A stretch of DNA of 63,885 nucleotides from an uncultured Myxococcales bacterium (GCA_903929795.1 CAIYWC010000153.1:1-63885); one strand, 5' to 3'. Counted from the first letter of the stretch, positions 36,225 through 46,615 are shown. Made by a program: numbers and translations. The notes: generated from the sequence alone by a model not told the origin.

Positions 36225-37109
36225 CTATTGGCCGCGAAAGTGGCCCATGTGCTCGCTGAAACCCTTGACCACCGCCGCGCGCTGATCCGGGCGCAACGCC
36301 GCGTGCACGTCGCGCGCCGCCTGCACGAACACGTCGCCCATAGCCACGCGCTGCGCTTCTTCCCGCGCCGCGAGCTGCTTGAGCGCCACGGGGTCGATCT
36401 TCGCCTGCGCCAGCAGCCCGAGCGCTTCGTCGAACAGCGCCTGGTGCGTCGCGATCTGCGCGTCAAGCGCCGCGTGGACGCGGTCCGCCGTCGCGTGGAT
36501 CGTCGCCCGCTGCGCGTCGTCCGCCTTGACGCGGTCCAGCATCTGCTCCAGCCGGCCCGCCATCATGCGCTTGCCGATCGCTGCGCGAAAACCGCCGCCG
36601 CGCGCTTCCGGACGAAAATCCTTCAGCGCCGCCACCAGCTTCTGGCGCTGCGTCGCGTCCAGCTGGTCGTGGATTTTCACCACGCCGGCCAGCACAACCT
36701 GCTGGATGTCCGCGCGCTTGCTCTGGAAATGCTGGCGCAGATCCGCCAGCGCCTTCTCGTCAATCGCGTCCGCGGCGAACAGCTTGAGCGCCACGTCCAT
36801 GTCGCCCTTGCCCGACGCGTGCTTGCGGTCCATCGCCGCCATCACTTCGTCGCGCGCGGCGTGCGCCACGGCCTTTTGCTTGTCGTTGGCGCCAATCTCG
36901 GCCAGCAGCCCGTCCAGCCAGACGCCGGCATGCTCTTGCATCATACGCCCGCGACCGCCAAAGGGACCCTCACCACCCGGGCCCGGTGGATGCGCCAGAG
37001 CGACGCCACCCGCCAGACACGCGCCGCACACTGCCGTCGCGACCGCGCCGCGCCGCCAGCCATGCCGGTGGGATCGCAACAGGGACAGACGCTTGAAGAA
37101 CACAAACAT
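36225..37109 (-). CDS. Spy/CpxP-like periplasmic protein
   Basis: 294 aa. AGGAGG lies five bases before the ATG, the strongest ribosome site in the window. A long signal peptide (~1-40, ending GGVALA) precedes a helical protein with two LTxxQ-like helices ('IHDQLDATQRQKLVAALKDF' and 'DVHAALRPDQRAAVVKGF') and many Lys/Arg/Asp. Spy and CpxP are ~160 aa; this one looks like a tandem duplication of that unit. Spy is an ATP-independent periplasmic chaperone and CpxP an inhibitor of the CpxA kinase. The sensor kinase gene directly upstream makes a stress role attractive. Confidence 0.78.
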   Translation of the reverse strand: MFVFFKRLSLLRSHRHGWRRGAVATAVCGACLAGGVALAHPPGPGGEGPFGGRGRMMQEHAGVWLDGLLAEIGANDKQKAVAHAARDEVMAAMDRKHASGKGDMDVALKLFAADAIDEKALADLRQHFQSKRADIQQVVLAGVVKIHDQLDATQRQKLVAALKDFRPEARGGGFRAAIGKRMMAGRLEQMLDRVKADDAQRATIHATADRVHAALDAQIATHQALFDEALGLLAQAKIDPVALKQLAAREEAQRVAMGDVFVQAARDVHAALRPDQRAAVVKGFSEHMGHFRGQ

Positions 37110-37348
37110 GGGAACCTCCTGGGCGACGCGAGGGTGGCCACCCGTCTACAAGATGGGATGATGCTGTGAAAAGCGTTTGCGGGTCGTGAGAAGAAGCGTG
37201 AAGGGCGATTGCGTTGGCTATGCACGCTCGCCAAAGTTCGAGGTCAAGCGTTCGTCATTTGCGGCGTGTCTCCGGACGAGCACGCTCGCGATCCAGTCCG
37301 AAATGCATCCGGTCTAACCGGTGACCGTTTGGTTTCGCACTCAGGCGT

Positions 37349-39007
37349 TTAGGTATAGCTCGCCGGCAGCACCAGCTCAAACCGCGCGCCGCCGCCGTGC
37401 TGCCCGCGCACCAGCTCGATGCGGCCGCGGTGCGCCAGCGCCACTTCCCGAACCAGCGCCAGGCCGATGCCAGTGCCGCGTTCCTTTGTCGTCGTGAACG
37501 GCTGGAAAATCGCCTCCCGCTGCGCATCCGCCACGCCCGGGCCGCCATCCTCCACCGCCAGCACCGCCCACAGCCCGTCGGCGTCGCGGCGCTCCAGCAC
37601 TTCCAGCCACAGCGGGCCGCCGTTGGGCATCGCCTCCCACGCATTGCGCACCAGGTTCCACAGCGCCTGACGCAGCTGGCCGGGATCGCCGTCCGCCTTG
37701 ACTCCCGGCCGCACCGCTACGGTCGAGCGCACGCCGCGCCGCTCCAGGTCGCCGCGCACAAACTCGTGGAGGTTTTGCACCAGCTCCGCGAGGTCCAGAT
37801 CCGCGCGCTGGGCCGGCGCTGGCCGGGCGCGATCCAGATAGCCTTCGGTAATCACGCGCAACCGCTCGACTTCACTGCCGATCGCCGCGATCAGCTGCTG
37901 CGCCTCCGGCCGGTTCACCGGTACGTCGTGCGACAGCTCATCGTTGAGCATCTCGGCATTCAGGCCGATCGACGACAGCGGGTTGCGCACCTCGTGGGCC
38001 ATTTGCGCCGCCAGCTGCCCCAGCGCTGCCAGCCGCTCCGCGCGTCCCAAGTCCTCGCGCTGACTCGACAATTCCGCCTCGCGCTGCGCCAGCGCATCCG
38101 CCATCCGGTTCCATTCTTCCGCGGCCGTGCGGATCTCGCTCGCGCCCGCCGTCGCCGCCCGCACCGTCCGATCACCCGCCGCGAACCGCCGCACCACGTC
38201 CGTCAGCGCCGTCATCGGCCGCAAGGACGCCAGCATCGCCAGCAACATCGCCACCGCGACCGCCAGCGCCAGCGCCGACGTCGTCGCGACAAGCACGCTC
38301 AGGTTGGCCTCGGAGTGCGCCGCCTCGTCAAAACGCGCGCCGAGCGCTGCCTCAAAATCGCGGCGGGCCAGGTCCAGATCGCCCTGCACATGGCGAATCA
38401 TCCGGCGAATTTCCACCACGAGCCGCGCCGCGTCGTCGCTGCGCCGCTCCGCCACCGCGCGCTGCAGCGCCGCCACCAGCGCGTCAAACGCGGCCGGGTC
38501 ATTGACGACGTGCGCCAGCGCCGGCACCGCGGTCTGGAGCTCGGCGTCGAGGCGCATTCGGTCGCGCGCCTCCGTCGAAATTCGCAGCCCATTCAAGCGT
38601 TTATCCAATGCCGGCAGCGGCAAATCCGTCTGCATCACCAGCCGCGCGAGCCGCGGCGCGTAGCTGAAATCGCGCAGCGTACGTGTGTGCGCCAGCACCT
38701 GCTCCACGCGGCCAAACGGCCGGGCGTTGGGAATGAAGCGCACGACCCAGTCGAGATCGTGGGGCGCCGCACGCTGCAGCGCTTCGTCAAAACCGTGCAA
38801 TTCCGCGGCGTCCTGGCGCAGTTCGTCCAGCAGTGGCAGCGCGCGGTCCCGCAGGAAGCCCAGCTCGTGGCGCAGGCCCGTCACCGCAGCGACGGCATAG
38901 AACGACGACGCGCCCGTCGCCGCCACGACGACGGCAAAAGCCAGAAAGATCCGCGTCGACAGCGACATGCGGAGCGTGGACGGCGGCTTGTGCGGCAACG
39001 GTGTCAT
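37349..39007 (-). CDS. Membrane sensor histidine kinase (orphan)
   Basis: 552 aa. Two membrane helices (~18-42 and ~238-262) flank a helical periplasmic sensor domain of ~195 residues. A HAMP linker (~262-315) leads to the dimerisation helix with phospho-acceptor His338 ('AAQMAHEVRNPLSSIGL') and an ATPase domain: N-box 'NLVRNAWEAM' (451-), G1 'VEDGGPGV', and G2 'GTGIGLALVREV'. It resembles NtrB/ZraS-type kinases. No response regulator is encoded next to it, so the partner lies elsewhere. It starts 27 bp after lon ends and precedes the Spy/CpxP-like gene. Confidence 0.92.
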   Translation of the reverse strand: MTPLPHKPPSTLRMSLSTRIFLAFAVVVAATGASSFYAVAAVTGLRHELGFLRDRALPLLDELRQDAAELHGFDEALQRAAPHDLDWVVRFIPNARPFGRVEQVLAHTRTLRDFSYAPRLARLVMQTDLPLPALDKRLNGLRISTEARDRMRLDAELQTAVPALAHVVNDPAAFDALVAALQRAVAERRSDDAARLVVEIRRMIRHVQGDLDLARRDFEAALGARFDEAAHSEANLSVLVATTSALALAVAVAMLLAMLASLRPMTALTDVVRRFAAGDRTVRAATAGASEIRTAAEEWNRMADALAQREAELSSQREDLGRAERLAALGQLAAQMAHEVRNPLSSIGLNAEMLNDELSHDVPVNRPEAQQLIAAIGSEVERLRVITEGYLDRARPAPAQRADLDLAELVQNLHEFVRGDLERRGVRSTVAVRPGVKADGDPGQLRQALWNLVRNAWEAMPNGGPLWLEVLERRDADGLWAVLAVEDGGPGVADAQREAIFQPFTTTKERGTGIGLALVREVALAHRGRIELVRGQHGGGARFELVLPASYT

Positions 39008-39034
39008 CCCGGGGCGAGGATCGCGGGGATTGCG

Positions 39035-41461
39035 CTAGTGCGCAACCGTGTCGGCAACTTCTTCAAAAATCCCAAGATAATCACGGGTATAGCCAGCAGG
39101 CTCGATGAGAAACGTCGCCGGATCCTTCAGCCGCAGCGCCTGGCGCAGCACCTGATCGGCGTGCTCAACGGGAATCAGCTCGATCGAATCGCGGACATCC
39201 TGGGGAATTTCTTCGACATCCCGCTCATTCTCCTTGGGAAACAGCACGCGCTTGATGCCCGCGCGGTGCGCCGCGATGACCTTTTCTTTCAGCCCGCCGA
39301 TTGGCAACACGCGGCCGCGCAAGGTGATTTCGCCGGTCATCGCCACGTCGTGCCGCACCGGCAGCTGCGTCAGCGCGGACACCAGCGCGGTGGTGATTGC
39401 GATGCCCGCCGACGGCCCGTCCTTGGGAATCGCGCCTTCCGGGAAGTGCACGTGCAGGTCGACCTTTTGGTAGAACTCCTTGCCAAGGCCCAGCTGGTGC
39501 GCGCGGCTCCGCACGTAACTCATCGCCGCCTCTACGGATTCCTTCATCACGTCGCCCAGCTTGCCGGTCAGCGTCATCCGGCCCTTGCCCGGCACCAGCG
39601 CGACTTCCACCAGCAGCAGATCGCCGCCGACGCTTGTCACCGCCAGGCCATTGGTCACGCCAATGCGGTCCGCCTTCTCCGAATCCTGGTTGCGAAACCG
39701 CTCCACGCCCAGTAGCCGCTTCACTTCCACCGCGTCGATCAGCCACGCTTTCTTGTCCGCCTTGTCTTTCAGGTGCTCCGTCGCGACCTTGCGGCACACA
39801 GCGCCGATCTGCCGCTCCAGGTTGCGCACGCCGGCTTCGCGCGTATAGCCCTGAATCAGCGTCGCCAGGCCCTCGTCCGTGAACTGCAAGTCCACGTCTG
39901 CCAAGCCATTTTCCGCGATCTGCCGCGGCACCAGGTACTTGCGGCCAATGTGGCGCTTGTCCTGCTCCGTGTAGCCGCCCAGCTCGATGATCTCCAGCCG
40001 GTCCTGCAGCGCCCACGGGATCGCGCCCAGGTTGTTCGCCGTCGTGATGAACAGCACCTTGGACAGGTCGTAGTCGAGGTCGATGTAGTGGTCGACAAAG
40101 CTGTCGTTCTGCTCCGGGTCCAGCACTTCCAGCAACGCGGCGGACGGATCGCCGCGAAAATCCATCGACATTTTGTCGATTTCATCCAGCAAAATCACCG
40201 GATTCGACGTGGCCGCTCGCTTGAGCGCATGGATGATTTTGCCCGGCAGCGCGCCGACGTACGTGCGCCGATGCCCGCGGATCTCCGCCTCGTCGCGCAC
40301 GCCGCCCAAGCTCAGCCGCACGAACTGCCGGCCGATCGCCCGTGCCACGGACTTTGCCAGCGACGTCTTGCCCACGCCCGGCGGCCCGACAAGGCACAGC
40401 ACCGGCCCGCGACCGACCTCGCCGCGCAGCTGCTGCACCGCCAAGTACTCGAGAATCCGCTGTTTGGGCTTGTCCAAACCATAGTGGTCCGCGTCCAGGA
40501 TGTCGCTCGCCTCGGCGACGTCCAGCTTGTCGTCGGAGTTGTGCAGCCACGGCAGGCTCAACACCCAGTCGATGTACGTCCGCACCACGCCCGCTTCCGC
40601 CGACATCGGGTTCATCGACCGCAGCTTCTTGAACTCGCGGTCCAATTTCTGCCGCGCCTCGCTCGGCAGCTCCTTGTCCTCGATCTGCCGGCCCAGCTCC
40701 TCCAATTCGTTCTTGAATTCATCCGCTTCCGCGGCATCCGCGTTCTGCCCGGCGTCCCCCGGCGGCGGCGTCTGCCCCGCGCGCGCGCCCCCGCCCGGCT
40801 GCGGGCGCTTGCGGATTCGGCTCTCCGCCGCCAGCGTCTCCGTCTCCGCGCGGATCAACTCCACCAGACGCTTGAGCCGCGCAACGGGCGGCGCGAGCGA
40901 CAGCAGCTCCTGGCGCTCGGCAATCTTGAAGCCGACGTGCGCCGCCATCGTGTCCGCCAGCTGGCCCGGCTCCTCGATTTGCGCCACGCTGGCCAGCACT
41001 TCGGGCGGCACGCGCCGGCTGACCTTCAGGTACGCCTCAAAAGCCTGCCGCGCTTCCACGCGCAGCGACTCCAGGTCATCGCTTTCCGGCACGGCTGCAT
41101 CGGCCGCGTCCAGGATCTCAACCTCCGCGCTCAGGTACGGCGATTGGTCGATAAACCGCACGATCCTGGCGCGCCGCCGACCTTCCACGAGTACTTTCAC
41201 TGTGCCATCGGGCAGCCGCAGGATCTGCCCCACCGTCGCCACGCAGCCGACGTCGAACATGTCCGGCGCCGTCGGGTCGTTTGTCCGCGCGTTCACCTGC
41301 GCAACGACCAGAATATCCTTGCCCACGCGCTCAAAAGCCGCCTCCAGCGCCGCGACGGAGCGCTCGCGCCCGACAAAAAGCGGCACTGCCATGTGCGGAA
41401 AGACCACGACATCGCGCAGCGGCAGAACCGGAAGTTGCAAGACGCGCGTTTCGACGGACAT
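39035..41461 (-). CDS. lon: ATP-dependent protease Lon
   Basis: 808 aa, normal for LonA. It has the N-terminal substrate domain ('[20 protein letters not shown]'), AAA+ module with Walker A '[20 protein letters not shown]' and 'ILLDEIDKM', and the protease domain with catalytic Ser684 ('[14 protein letters not shown]') and Lys727 ('[13 protein letters not shown]'). It degrades misfolded and regulatory proteins in the cytoplasm. An insert rich in Gly/Pro/Asp occurs at ~220-250. The ATG at 41461 is preceded by AAAGG; TTG at 41467 is less likely. A weak promoter candidate on the minus strand (TTGACA 41532-41527, TTTGCT 41509-41504) lies upstream. Confidence 0.97.
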   Translation of the reverse strand: MSVETRVLQLPVLPLRDVVVFPHMAVPLFVGRERSVAALEAAFERVGKDILVVAQVNARTNDPTAPDMFDVGCVATVGQILRLPDGTVKVLVEGRRRARIVRFIDQSPYLSAEVEILDAADAAVPESDDLESLRVEARQAFEAYLKVSRRVPPEVLASVAQIEEPGQLADTMAAHVGFKIAERQELLSLAPPVARLKRLVELIRAETETLAAESRIRKRPQPGGGARAGQTPPPGDAGQNADAAEADEFKNELEELGRQIEDKELPSEARQKLDREFKKLRSMNPMSAEAGVVRTYIDWVLSLPWLHNSDDKLDVAEASDILDADHYGLDKPKQRILEYLAVQQLRGEVGRGPVLCLVGPPGVGKTSLAKSVARAIGRQFVRLSLGGVRDEAEIRGHRRTYVGALPGKIIHALKRAATSNPVILLDEIDKMSMDFRGDPSAALLEVLDPEQNDSFVDHYIDLDYDLSKVLFITTANNLGAIPWALQDRLEIIELGGYTEQDKRHIGRKYLVPRQIAENGLADVDLQFTDEGLATLIQGYTREAGVRNLERQIGAVCRKVATEHLKDKADKKAWLIDAVEVKRLLGVERFRNQDSEKADRIGVTNGLAVTSVGGDLLLVEVALVPGKGRMTLTGKLGDVMKESVEAAMSYVRSRAHQLGLGKEFYQKVDLHVHFPEGAIPKDGPSAGIAITTALVSALTQLPVRHDVAMTGEITLRGRVLPIGGLKEKVIAAHRAGIKRVLFPKENERDVEEIPQDVRDSIELIPVEHADQVLRQALRLKDPATFLIEPAGYTRDYLGIFEEVADTVAH

Positions 41462-41565
41462 GGGCAACCTTTCGCGTGCACAGGATCAGCGGCACGCTGT
41501 GACAGCAAAGGAGATGCCGGCGGCATTGTCAAACTTTGCGACGCGGCCCGTGGCGCAGTGCGCGG

Positions 41566-41594
41566 TTGCGTGGCGCGGCGGGCGACGGCATACT
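41566..41594 (+). promoter_or_regulatory. Putative promoter for the surface-glycan cluster
   Basis: TTGCGT (41566-41571), a 17-bp spacer and CATACT (41589-41594), 57 bp before the ATG at 41652 in the divergent region with lon. The -10 box is weak. Confidence 0.35.
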
Positions 41595-41651
41595 GCGCCG
41601 CATTGGCGCGCGGGCATGCAACCGGCAGGACGCGGTCAAGTGGACTCCACC

Positions 41652-42677
41652 ATGCTGTTTTTGCCTACAGACGCTGAATCGCCACGTGCGCTGGCTGATT
41701 GGCCGGCGATGCTGGGGCGCGCCGATTGGCTGGACGCCCACGCCGCGGCTTGGCAAAGCGCGCTGGCCCACGACGTCGTGCGCCACGAGGTGCTGCGGCC
41801 GATGCCAAATCCGACCTGGACGTGCGTGATCATCGCCTACCGGTCCAAGCAATTCCTGCTGGAAGCGCTGGACGTAGGTCGCGCGTGCACGCTGCCGGAC
41901 GGGGCAACTGGACAAGGAGTCACGGTGCAGTGGCTCGTGGTGGATTGCGGTGGCCTGGAGCCGCTTTTGCCGCAGATCCGCACGCGCGCGGACGCGATCC
42001 TGACGCTGACGCCCGACATCGGTCTCAATCCGGCGCGCAATGCCGCGCTGGCGTACGCCCAAGGTCAGTTCGTGGCGATCCTGGACGACGACGGGCTGAT
42101 TGCGCCCGACTGGCTGGTCAACGCCCAGCGGCACTTTGCAGATCCGGGAGTCGTGGCGCTCCGCGGGCGCATCCTCTTTAAATCACACCGCTATTTCACC
42201 ACGCTGGCGTCGCATTACGACCGCGGCGACCAGGTCGTCGACGACACGCTGGCCGTGGAAGGCAACATGGCGATCCGCCGCGGCGCGTACTATGCATCCA
42301 ACGGTTTTGGCACGCGTTTTTACGGTGGCGAAGGTGCGTGGATGACCTGGCGGCTGCACGGCGCGCTGCCGGGCGGACGCGTGATCTATGCGCCAGACGT
42401 GGTGATGCGCCACGATTTTTACCAGAGCTGGCAGCACTTTTTGCGCAAGTGCCAGTCGTACTCGAACATCCTCGATCAGCTGGCGGTGCAGGAAGCGGAC
42501 GCCCAGGAATTCCAGGCGTTTTTGCACGCGGACTGGCACAAAAACTATCCCAAGCGCCGGATGCGGCCGGACGAGCGCGCGGCGTGGCTGACGCTGAACG
42601 CGCTGAAGTGGCTGATCCAGCGGCAAACGGCGGCGGCGAGCGCGGGCGATCGGACGACGGCGTCGCCGCGGAGATAA
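41652..42677 (+). CDS. Glycosyltransferase family 2 (GT-A fold)
   Basis: 341 aa, cytoplasmic. The GT2 core is 'WTCVIIAYRSKQFLLEALDV' (nucleotide-binding strand), 'WLVVDCGGLEPL', 'GLNPARNAALAYAQGQFVAI' and the metal-binding DxD-like 'LDDDGLIAPDW', followed by an acceptor region with 'VEGNMAIRRGAYYASNGF'. The first ~50 residues are an extra helical cap not typical of the core. It transfers a sugar from a nucleotide donor to a lipid-linked acceptor; donor unknown. First gene of the + strand glycan set; the asparagine-synthase-like gene follows after 3 bp. Confidence 0.85.
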   Translation: MLFLPTDAESPRALADWPAMLGRADWLDAHAAAWQSALAHDVVRHEVLRPMPNPTWTCVIIAYRSKQFLLEALDVGRACTLPDGATGQGVTVQWLVVDCGGLEPLLPQIRTRADAILTLTPDIGLNPARNAALAYAQGQFVAILDDDGLIAPDWLVNAQRHFADPGVVALRGRILFKSHRYFTTLASHYDRGDQVVDDTLAVEGNMAIRRGAYYASNGFGTRFYGGEGAWMTWRLHGALPGGRVIYAPDVVMRHDFYQSWQHFLRKCQSYSNILDQLAVQEADAQEFQAFLHADWHKNYPKRRMRPDERAAWLTLNALKWLIQRQTAAASAGDRTTASPRR

Positions 42678-42680
42678 GAG

Positions 42681-44180
42681 ATGCCAGCACATCCAGAGGA
42701 TTTTCGCCCGGGCTGGCTGCGGTTTCGCCGGCAGTACGTGATCGGCCCGCGGCCGTTCACGCTGACGCCGGACTGGCACGTGGAGCCGCTGTGGGACGGC
42801 CGGCTGTTGAGCGTGCACCCGGACCTGGCGTGGAACCTGCAGCGGCTGGGCGATCGGCAACTGCTGGTGTTGGGTACGGTTTTTGACCCAGAGACGCCAG
42901 ATGACGCGCAGGCTGAGATCGTCGCCCGCGCGCTGGCGGTGGCCAAGAATCCGCAGGCGCTGGTCGCCGCGACGTACCGCTGGGTCGGTCGCTGGGCGCT
43001 GCTGGCGAAGTGGCCGGACGTGGAGATTGGCCTGACAGACCCGTGCGGGCTGCGGCAGATCAACTTTTCGCTGGAGCCGGGCGTCACCTGGCTCGGCTCG
43101 TCGCCGGAGATCGTGGGACAGGTGAACCCGAGCGAGCTGGACGGTGCGTCGGACAAGGTGTCGTTCTACTCGGAGAACCGCTTTCGCGAGCTGGAGTCGC
43201 CGTGGCTGGGCGCGGAGACGATCTACCACGGCTGTCGCCACCTCGCCGCGAACCACTGGCTGGACACCGCGACGGCGCGGATGGTGCGGTTTTTTCCGGA
43301 TCGGCCGGTCAAGTCGGTGCCGGTGCCGGAAGCGGTGGAGCGCGCGACCGTGATCCTGCAAGGCACGCTGGCGGCGGCGGCCAAGCGCTTTCCCCTGCAG
43401 CTGCCGGTCACGGGCGGCTGGGACAGTCGCGTGCTGCTGGCGGCGTCGCGGCCGCTGGCGGGGACGGACCGGATCCGCTATTTCGTCGACCGCATGGGCG
43501 TGTGCCCGCCCGATCATGCGGACGTGCGCGTGCCCACGGCGCTGGCCAAGCGGCTGGGCTTCGAGCTGACCGTGGAGAACTCGCTGGCCCCGCCGGCGTG
43601 GTTCGAGGAGCAGCTGCGCGAGAACGTGACGCTGTCGCGCACCTTGGCGAAAACCAACGCAATTTACACCAAGCTGACCGCCGGCGAGGCGCGCGTCAAC
43701 ATCAACGGCAACGTCAGCGAGATCTGCCGCTGCTTTTACCAGCAGCGCATGGGCAAGCTGTGGGGCGAGGCGACCGTGACGCGGATGCTGCGCGTGATGG
43801 GCTTTGCCGGCAGCGAATTCGCCGGGCGCGCGCTGACGGAGTGGTTGAACGGCCTGAAGCCGACGCTGGCCAGCACCGGGCTGGACGTGCTCGACATGCT
43901 GTACTGGGAGCAGCGCATGGGCAATTGGGGCGCGCAATATCCTGCCGAGCAAGACATTTCCGTGGATGAGCTAAGCCCGTTCAACGGTCGGGACATCCTG
44001 ATGACGCTGCTGGGTACGCCTGCCGCGCTGCGCCAGGGGCCGGGCTATCCGGTGTACGCGCAGATGGCCGAGCGCATGTGGCCGGGCATCATGCTGGAGC
44101 CGGTGAACCCGTCCGAGGGCGCGGTGGATCACGCGGGCCGCATCATCTCCGAGGCGTACCGCAAGTGGTTGGCGTATTGA
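42681..44180 (+). CDS. Asparagine-synthase-like ATP pyrophosphatase in a glycan cluster
   Basis: 499 aa. The PP-loop 'LPVTGGWDSRVLLAASRPLA' (T244-R250) marks the AsnB-type synthetase domain that activates a carboxylate with ATP. The N-terminal ~200 residues resemble a class II glutamine amidotransferase fold ('YRWVGRWALLAK', 'TDPCGLRQINFS') but the protein does not begin Met-Cys, so the glutaminase nucleophile is absent. Relatives in polysaccharide loci are thought to amidate sugar acids or modify glycans; that is inference. It lies between two GT2 genes, with 3-4 bp junctions. Confidence 0.8.
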   Translation: MPAHPEDFRPGWLRFRRQYVIGPRPFTLTPDWHVEPLWDGRLLSVHPDLAWNLQRLGDRQLLVLGTVFDPETPDDAQAEIVARALAVAKNPQALVAATYRWVGRWALLAKWPDVEIGLTDPCGLRQINFSLEPGVTWLGSSPEIVGQVNPSELDGASDKVSFYSENRFRELESPWLGAETIYHGCRHLAANHWLDTATARMVRFFPDRPVKSVPVPEAVERATVILQGTLAAAAKRFPLQLPVTGGWDSRVLLAASRPLAGTDRIRYFVDRMGVCPPDHADVRVPTALAKRLGFELTVENSLAPPAWFEEQLRENVTLSRTLAKTNAIYTKLTAGEARVNINGNVSEICRCFYQQRMGKLWGEATVTRMLRVMGFAGSEFAGRALTEWLNGLKPTLASTGLDVLDMLYWEQRMGNWGAQYPAEQDISVDELSPFNGRDILMTLLGTPAALRQGPGYPVYAQMAERMWPGIMLEPVNPSEGAVDHAGRIISEAYRKWLAY

Positions 44181-45115
44181 GCCCGACCGCCCAGGTCTCC
44201 GTCATCGTGCCGACGTTCAACGTCGCGGGCGAAATTGCCCGTTGTCTCACGTCGTTGCAGGCACAGACGGTGGCGGTCGAGATCCTGGTGGTCGACGACG
44301 CGTCGCACGACGGCACGGCCGACATCGTGGCGCGACTGGCGGCGCAGGACCCGCGAATTCGCCTGACGAGACTGGCGCAGAACCAGGGCGTGCAGCGCGC
44401 GCGGTTTGTCGGCGTGGCGCAAGCGCGCGGCGCGTACGTGGGTTTTGTCGATGGCGATGACTGGGTCGAGCCGGTGATGTTCGCGACGCTGGTGGCCGCC
44501 GCCGAGCAGCACCAGGCGGACGTGGCGGTCTGCGACGCGTGGCACGAGCGCCTCGGCCAGCCCCCGCAGCGACTGCAGCGACTGCCACGGCCGCTGGTGC
44601 TGGACACGCCCGAGGCGCTGTTGCGGCTGCTCACCGACCGGCGCTCCGCCGTCGCGTTGTGGAACAAGCTGTTTCGCCGCGAGGTCTGGCAAGCCCTGCT
44701 GGCGCAGCAGCAAACGGCGCCGTGGCCGCGCATCGACGTGGCGGAGGACAGCCTGCTGTGCGCGGTCGTGTTCGCGGGCTGCCAGCGGCTGGCCTACGTG
44801 CCGGAGCCGCTGTACCACTACATCGAGCGGCCGGGCTCGGCGATGCACGGGCTGGACCCGGCGCGCGTGCGGCAGCGCATGGCAAACTACCACCAGGTGC
44901 TGCAGGTGCTGGACGCGGAATGCCGTGCGCACTGGCCGGTGCTGGCCGCCTTCAACCGGCGGATGGCGGAGATCCTGTTCGATTCCGTGACCCGCGACAT
45001 CGCCAAGCTGGACGTGAAAGGCGCGGCGCGGCGGACGCTGCGGGCCGAGCGCAACCAGCGGTTCGGCCGCCAGCCGTGGGTCGCGTTCAAGGTGTGGCTG
45101 GACGGGCTGCTATAG
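44177..45115 (+). CDS. Glycosyltransferase family 2
   Basis: 312 aa from a TTG that overlaps the preceding stop (TTGA); a GTG at 44165 would add four residues and is an alternative. Typical GT2 motifs are 'VSVIVPTFNVAGEIARCLTS', 'ILVVDDASHDGTADIVA', 'NQGVQRARFVGVAQARGAYV' and the DxD-like 'FVDGDDWVEP'. A later 'NKLFRREVWQ' and 'EDSLLC' match acceptor-side motifs of capsule and teichoic-acid-type GT2 enzymes. The 3' end overlaps the oppositely oriented flippase gene by 6 bp. Confidence 0.87.
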   Translation: MSPTAQVSVIVPTFNVAGEIARCLTSLQAQTVAVEILVVDDASHDGTADIVARLAAQDPRIRLTRLAQNQGVQRARFVGVAQARGAYVGFVDGDDWVEPVMFATLVAAAEQHQADVAVCDAWHERLGQPPQRLQRLPRPLVLDTPEALLRLLTDRRSAVALWNKLFRREVWQALLAQQQTAPWPRIDVAEDSLLCAVVFAGCQRLAYVPEPLYHYIERPGSAMHGLDPARVRQRMANYHQVLQVLDAECRAHWPVLAAFNRRMAEILFDSVTRDIAKLDVKGAARRTLRAERNQRFGRQPWVAFKVWLDGLL

Positions 45116-46615
45116 CACCGCCGGCTCCGCGTACGCGCCGCGCAGGACCTGCCACGCCAGCAGGCCGTGGACAGCGAAGCACGACAGGATCGCGGCGATC
45201 GCGACCGGCGCTGACGGATGCGGAATCAGCACACGCCACAGCACCGCCAACGCGCCGGACGCCAGCATCGGCCCGGCAAAACGCAGCACGCGGTCGCGCC
45301 AGAAGGCCGGCAGCGGCAGCGCCATGTCGCGGGCGGCCTGGCTGGCGTTGTACCAGCTGGTGGTGGAGATTTGCACGATAACCGTCGCCAGGATGACGCC
45401 CGGCAGGCCGACGACGCGCACGAGGATGAGCGTGAGGCCGAGGTTGCCAAAGCCCTCGATGATGGTCATGAACGCCACGCGCTTCATCAGGCCCGCGGCG
45501 GCGAGGTATTTGGACCCGGCGGAGACCGGCGCGTGGCACATGGCGAAAGCCGCAAAGCAGTAGATGACGACGTCCGGCAGCGCTTCTGGCTGGATGCCGA
45601 GCCAGCCGCGGATCAGGTCGCCGCCAAAAGCCGCGAGCGCCACGGCGATTGCCGCGCTTGTGGCAAAACAGGCGTCGATGGTGCGGCAAAAGACGCGGCG
45701 CAGCGTGTCGCGGTCGTTTTTGGCGGCGAGCGCGGAGAGCGCCGGGAACAGCGTGCCGGGGATGCGCCCGACCGTGTTGGTCAGCGCGCGGCTGACCTGG
45801 CCGGCGACCGCGTACGAGGCGAGCGCGGCGGCGCTGCTGACGGCGCCGATGACCAGGTCGTCGGTCTTGAACACCAGCAGCACGATCAGGTTGTCCAGGG
45901 CAAAAAGCAGACCGTAGCTGAACAATTCGCGCACGAGGCCGGGCTTGATCGCGTCAAACCGCAGGTTCAGGTTCGGCACCGCGCGGCGCAGCGACCAGCG
46001 CTGCAGCAGCCCGGTCGCCAGCGTGATGCACAGGCTGTTGACCGCCAGCATCGCGAGGCCCGAGCCGGTCCAGACGACGACGAACGCCAGCAGCGTCTCC
46101 AGCGCGCCGCCGACCGCGCGGACGCCGTTCATCTTGACCATCGAGCCGATGCTGTAGTTGCCGGCGGCGTAGATGCCCAGCGGCATAGCGATAATGAATT
46201 CAAGGCCTTTGATGGAGATGAAGCGCGCGCAATCGTCCACGACCGCGGCATCCACGTTGAACAAAGTGCCGATGTGGGCGGCCACGAGGCTGGCGACGAT
46301 CCCGCCGGCGACGCCGAGGACGCCGAACAGCATCGCCGAGGTCGAGAGCAGCGAAACGGTGCGCTCGCGGTTGCCGGTCGCCTCCGAGCCCGCCAGAAAC
46401 CGCGTCAGCGCCGGGTTCAGCCCGAGGTTCAGCAGGCCGATGTAGCCCAGCACGGAGTCGGCAATCGCCAGCACGCCAAACCGCGCATTGCCCAGATGGT
46501 GCAGCAGCAGCGGCGTCAGCACCAGGAACACGCCAACCGCCAACAGATCGGTGACGTAAAACGAGCCAAGTTGACGTAAATATTGGGCTCTTGAAGGAAC
46601 GAGCAACTCGGCCAT
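45110..46615 (-). CDS. Wzx-like oligosaccharide flippase (MATE/MOP superfamily)
   Basis: 501 aa with 12-14 predicted membrane helices spread evenly along the chain. The N-terminus 'GSFYVTDLLAVGVFLVLTPL' and 'FGVLAIADSVLGYIGLLNLG' match Polysacc_synt family flippases, which move lipid-linked repeat units across the inner membrane. AAGG lies seven bases before the ATG; an upstream GTG gives eight extra residues and is less likely. It is transcribed against the neighbouring GT2 genes but clearly belongs to the same function. Confidence 0.88.
   Translation of the reverse strand: MAELLVPSRAQYLRQLGSFYVTDLLAVGVFLVLTPLLLHHLGNARFGVLAIADSVLGYIGLLNLGLNPALTRFLAGSEATGNRERTVSLLSTSAMLFGVLGVAGGIVASLVAAHIGTLFNVDAAVVDDCARFISIKGLEFIIAMPLGIYAAGNYSIGSMVKMNGVRAVGGALETLLAFVVVWTGSGLAMLAVNSLCITLATGLLQRWSLRRAVPNLNLRFDAIKPGLVRELFSYGLLFALDNLIVLLVFKTDDLVIGAVSSAAALASYAVAGQVSRALTNTVGRIPGTLFPALSALAAKNDRDTLRRVFCRTIDACFATSAAIAVALAAFGGDLIRGWLGIQPEALPDVVIYCFAAFAMCHAPVSAGSKYLAAAGLMKRVAFMTIIEGFGNLGLTLILVRVVGLPGVILATVIVQISTTSWYNASQAARDMALPLPAFWRDRVLRFAGPMLASGALAVLWRVLIPHPSAPVAIAAILSCFAVHGLLAWQVLRGAYAEPAVL

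Noticed and set aside
39773..42677. Plus-strand ORFs 39773-41677 and 40500-42677 running through lon
   Set aside because: The part within lon is antisense. Only the section from 41652 encodes a recognisable glycosyltransferase.
44078..44176. Upstream extension of the second GT2 gene
   Set aside because: It overlaps the end of the asparagine-synthase-like gene in another frame and has no GT2 features before 'VSVIVPTFN'.
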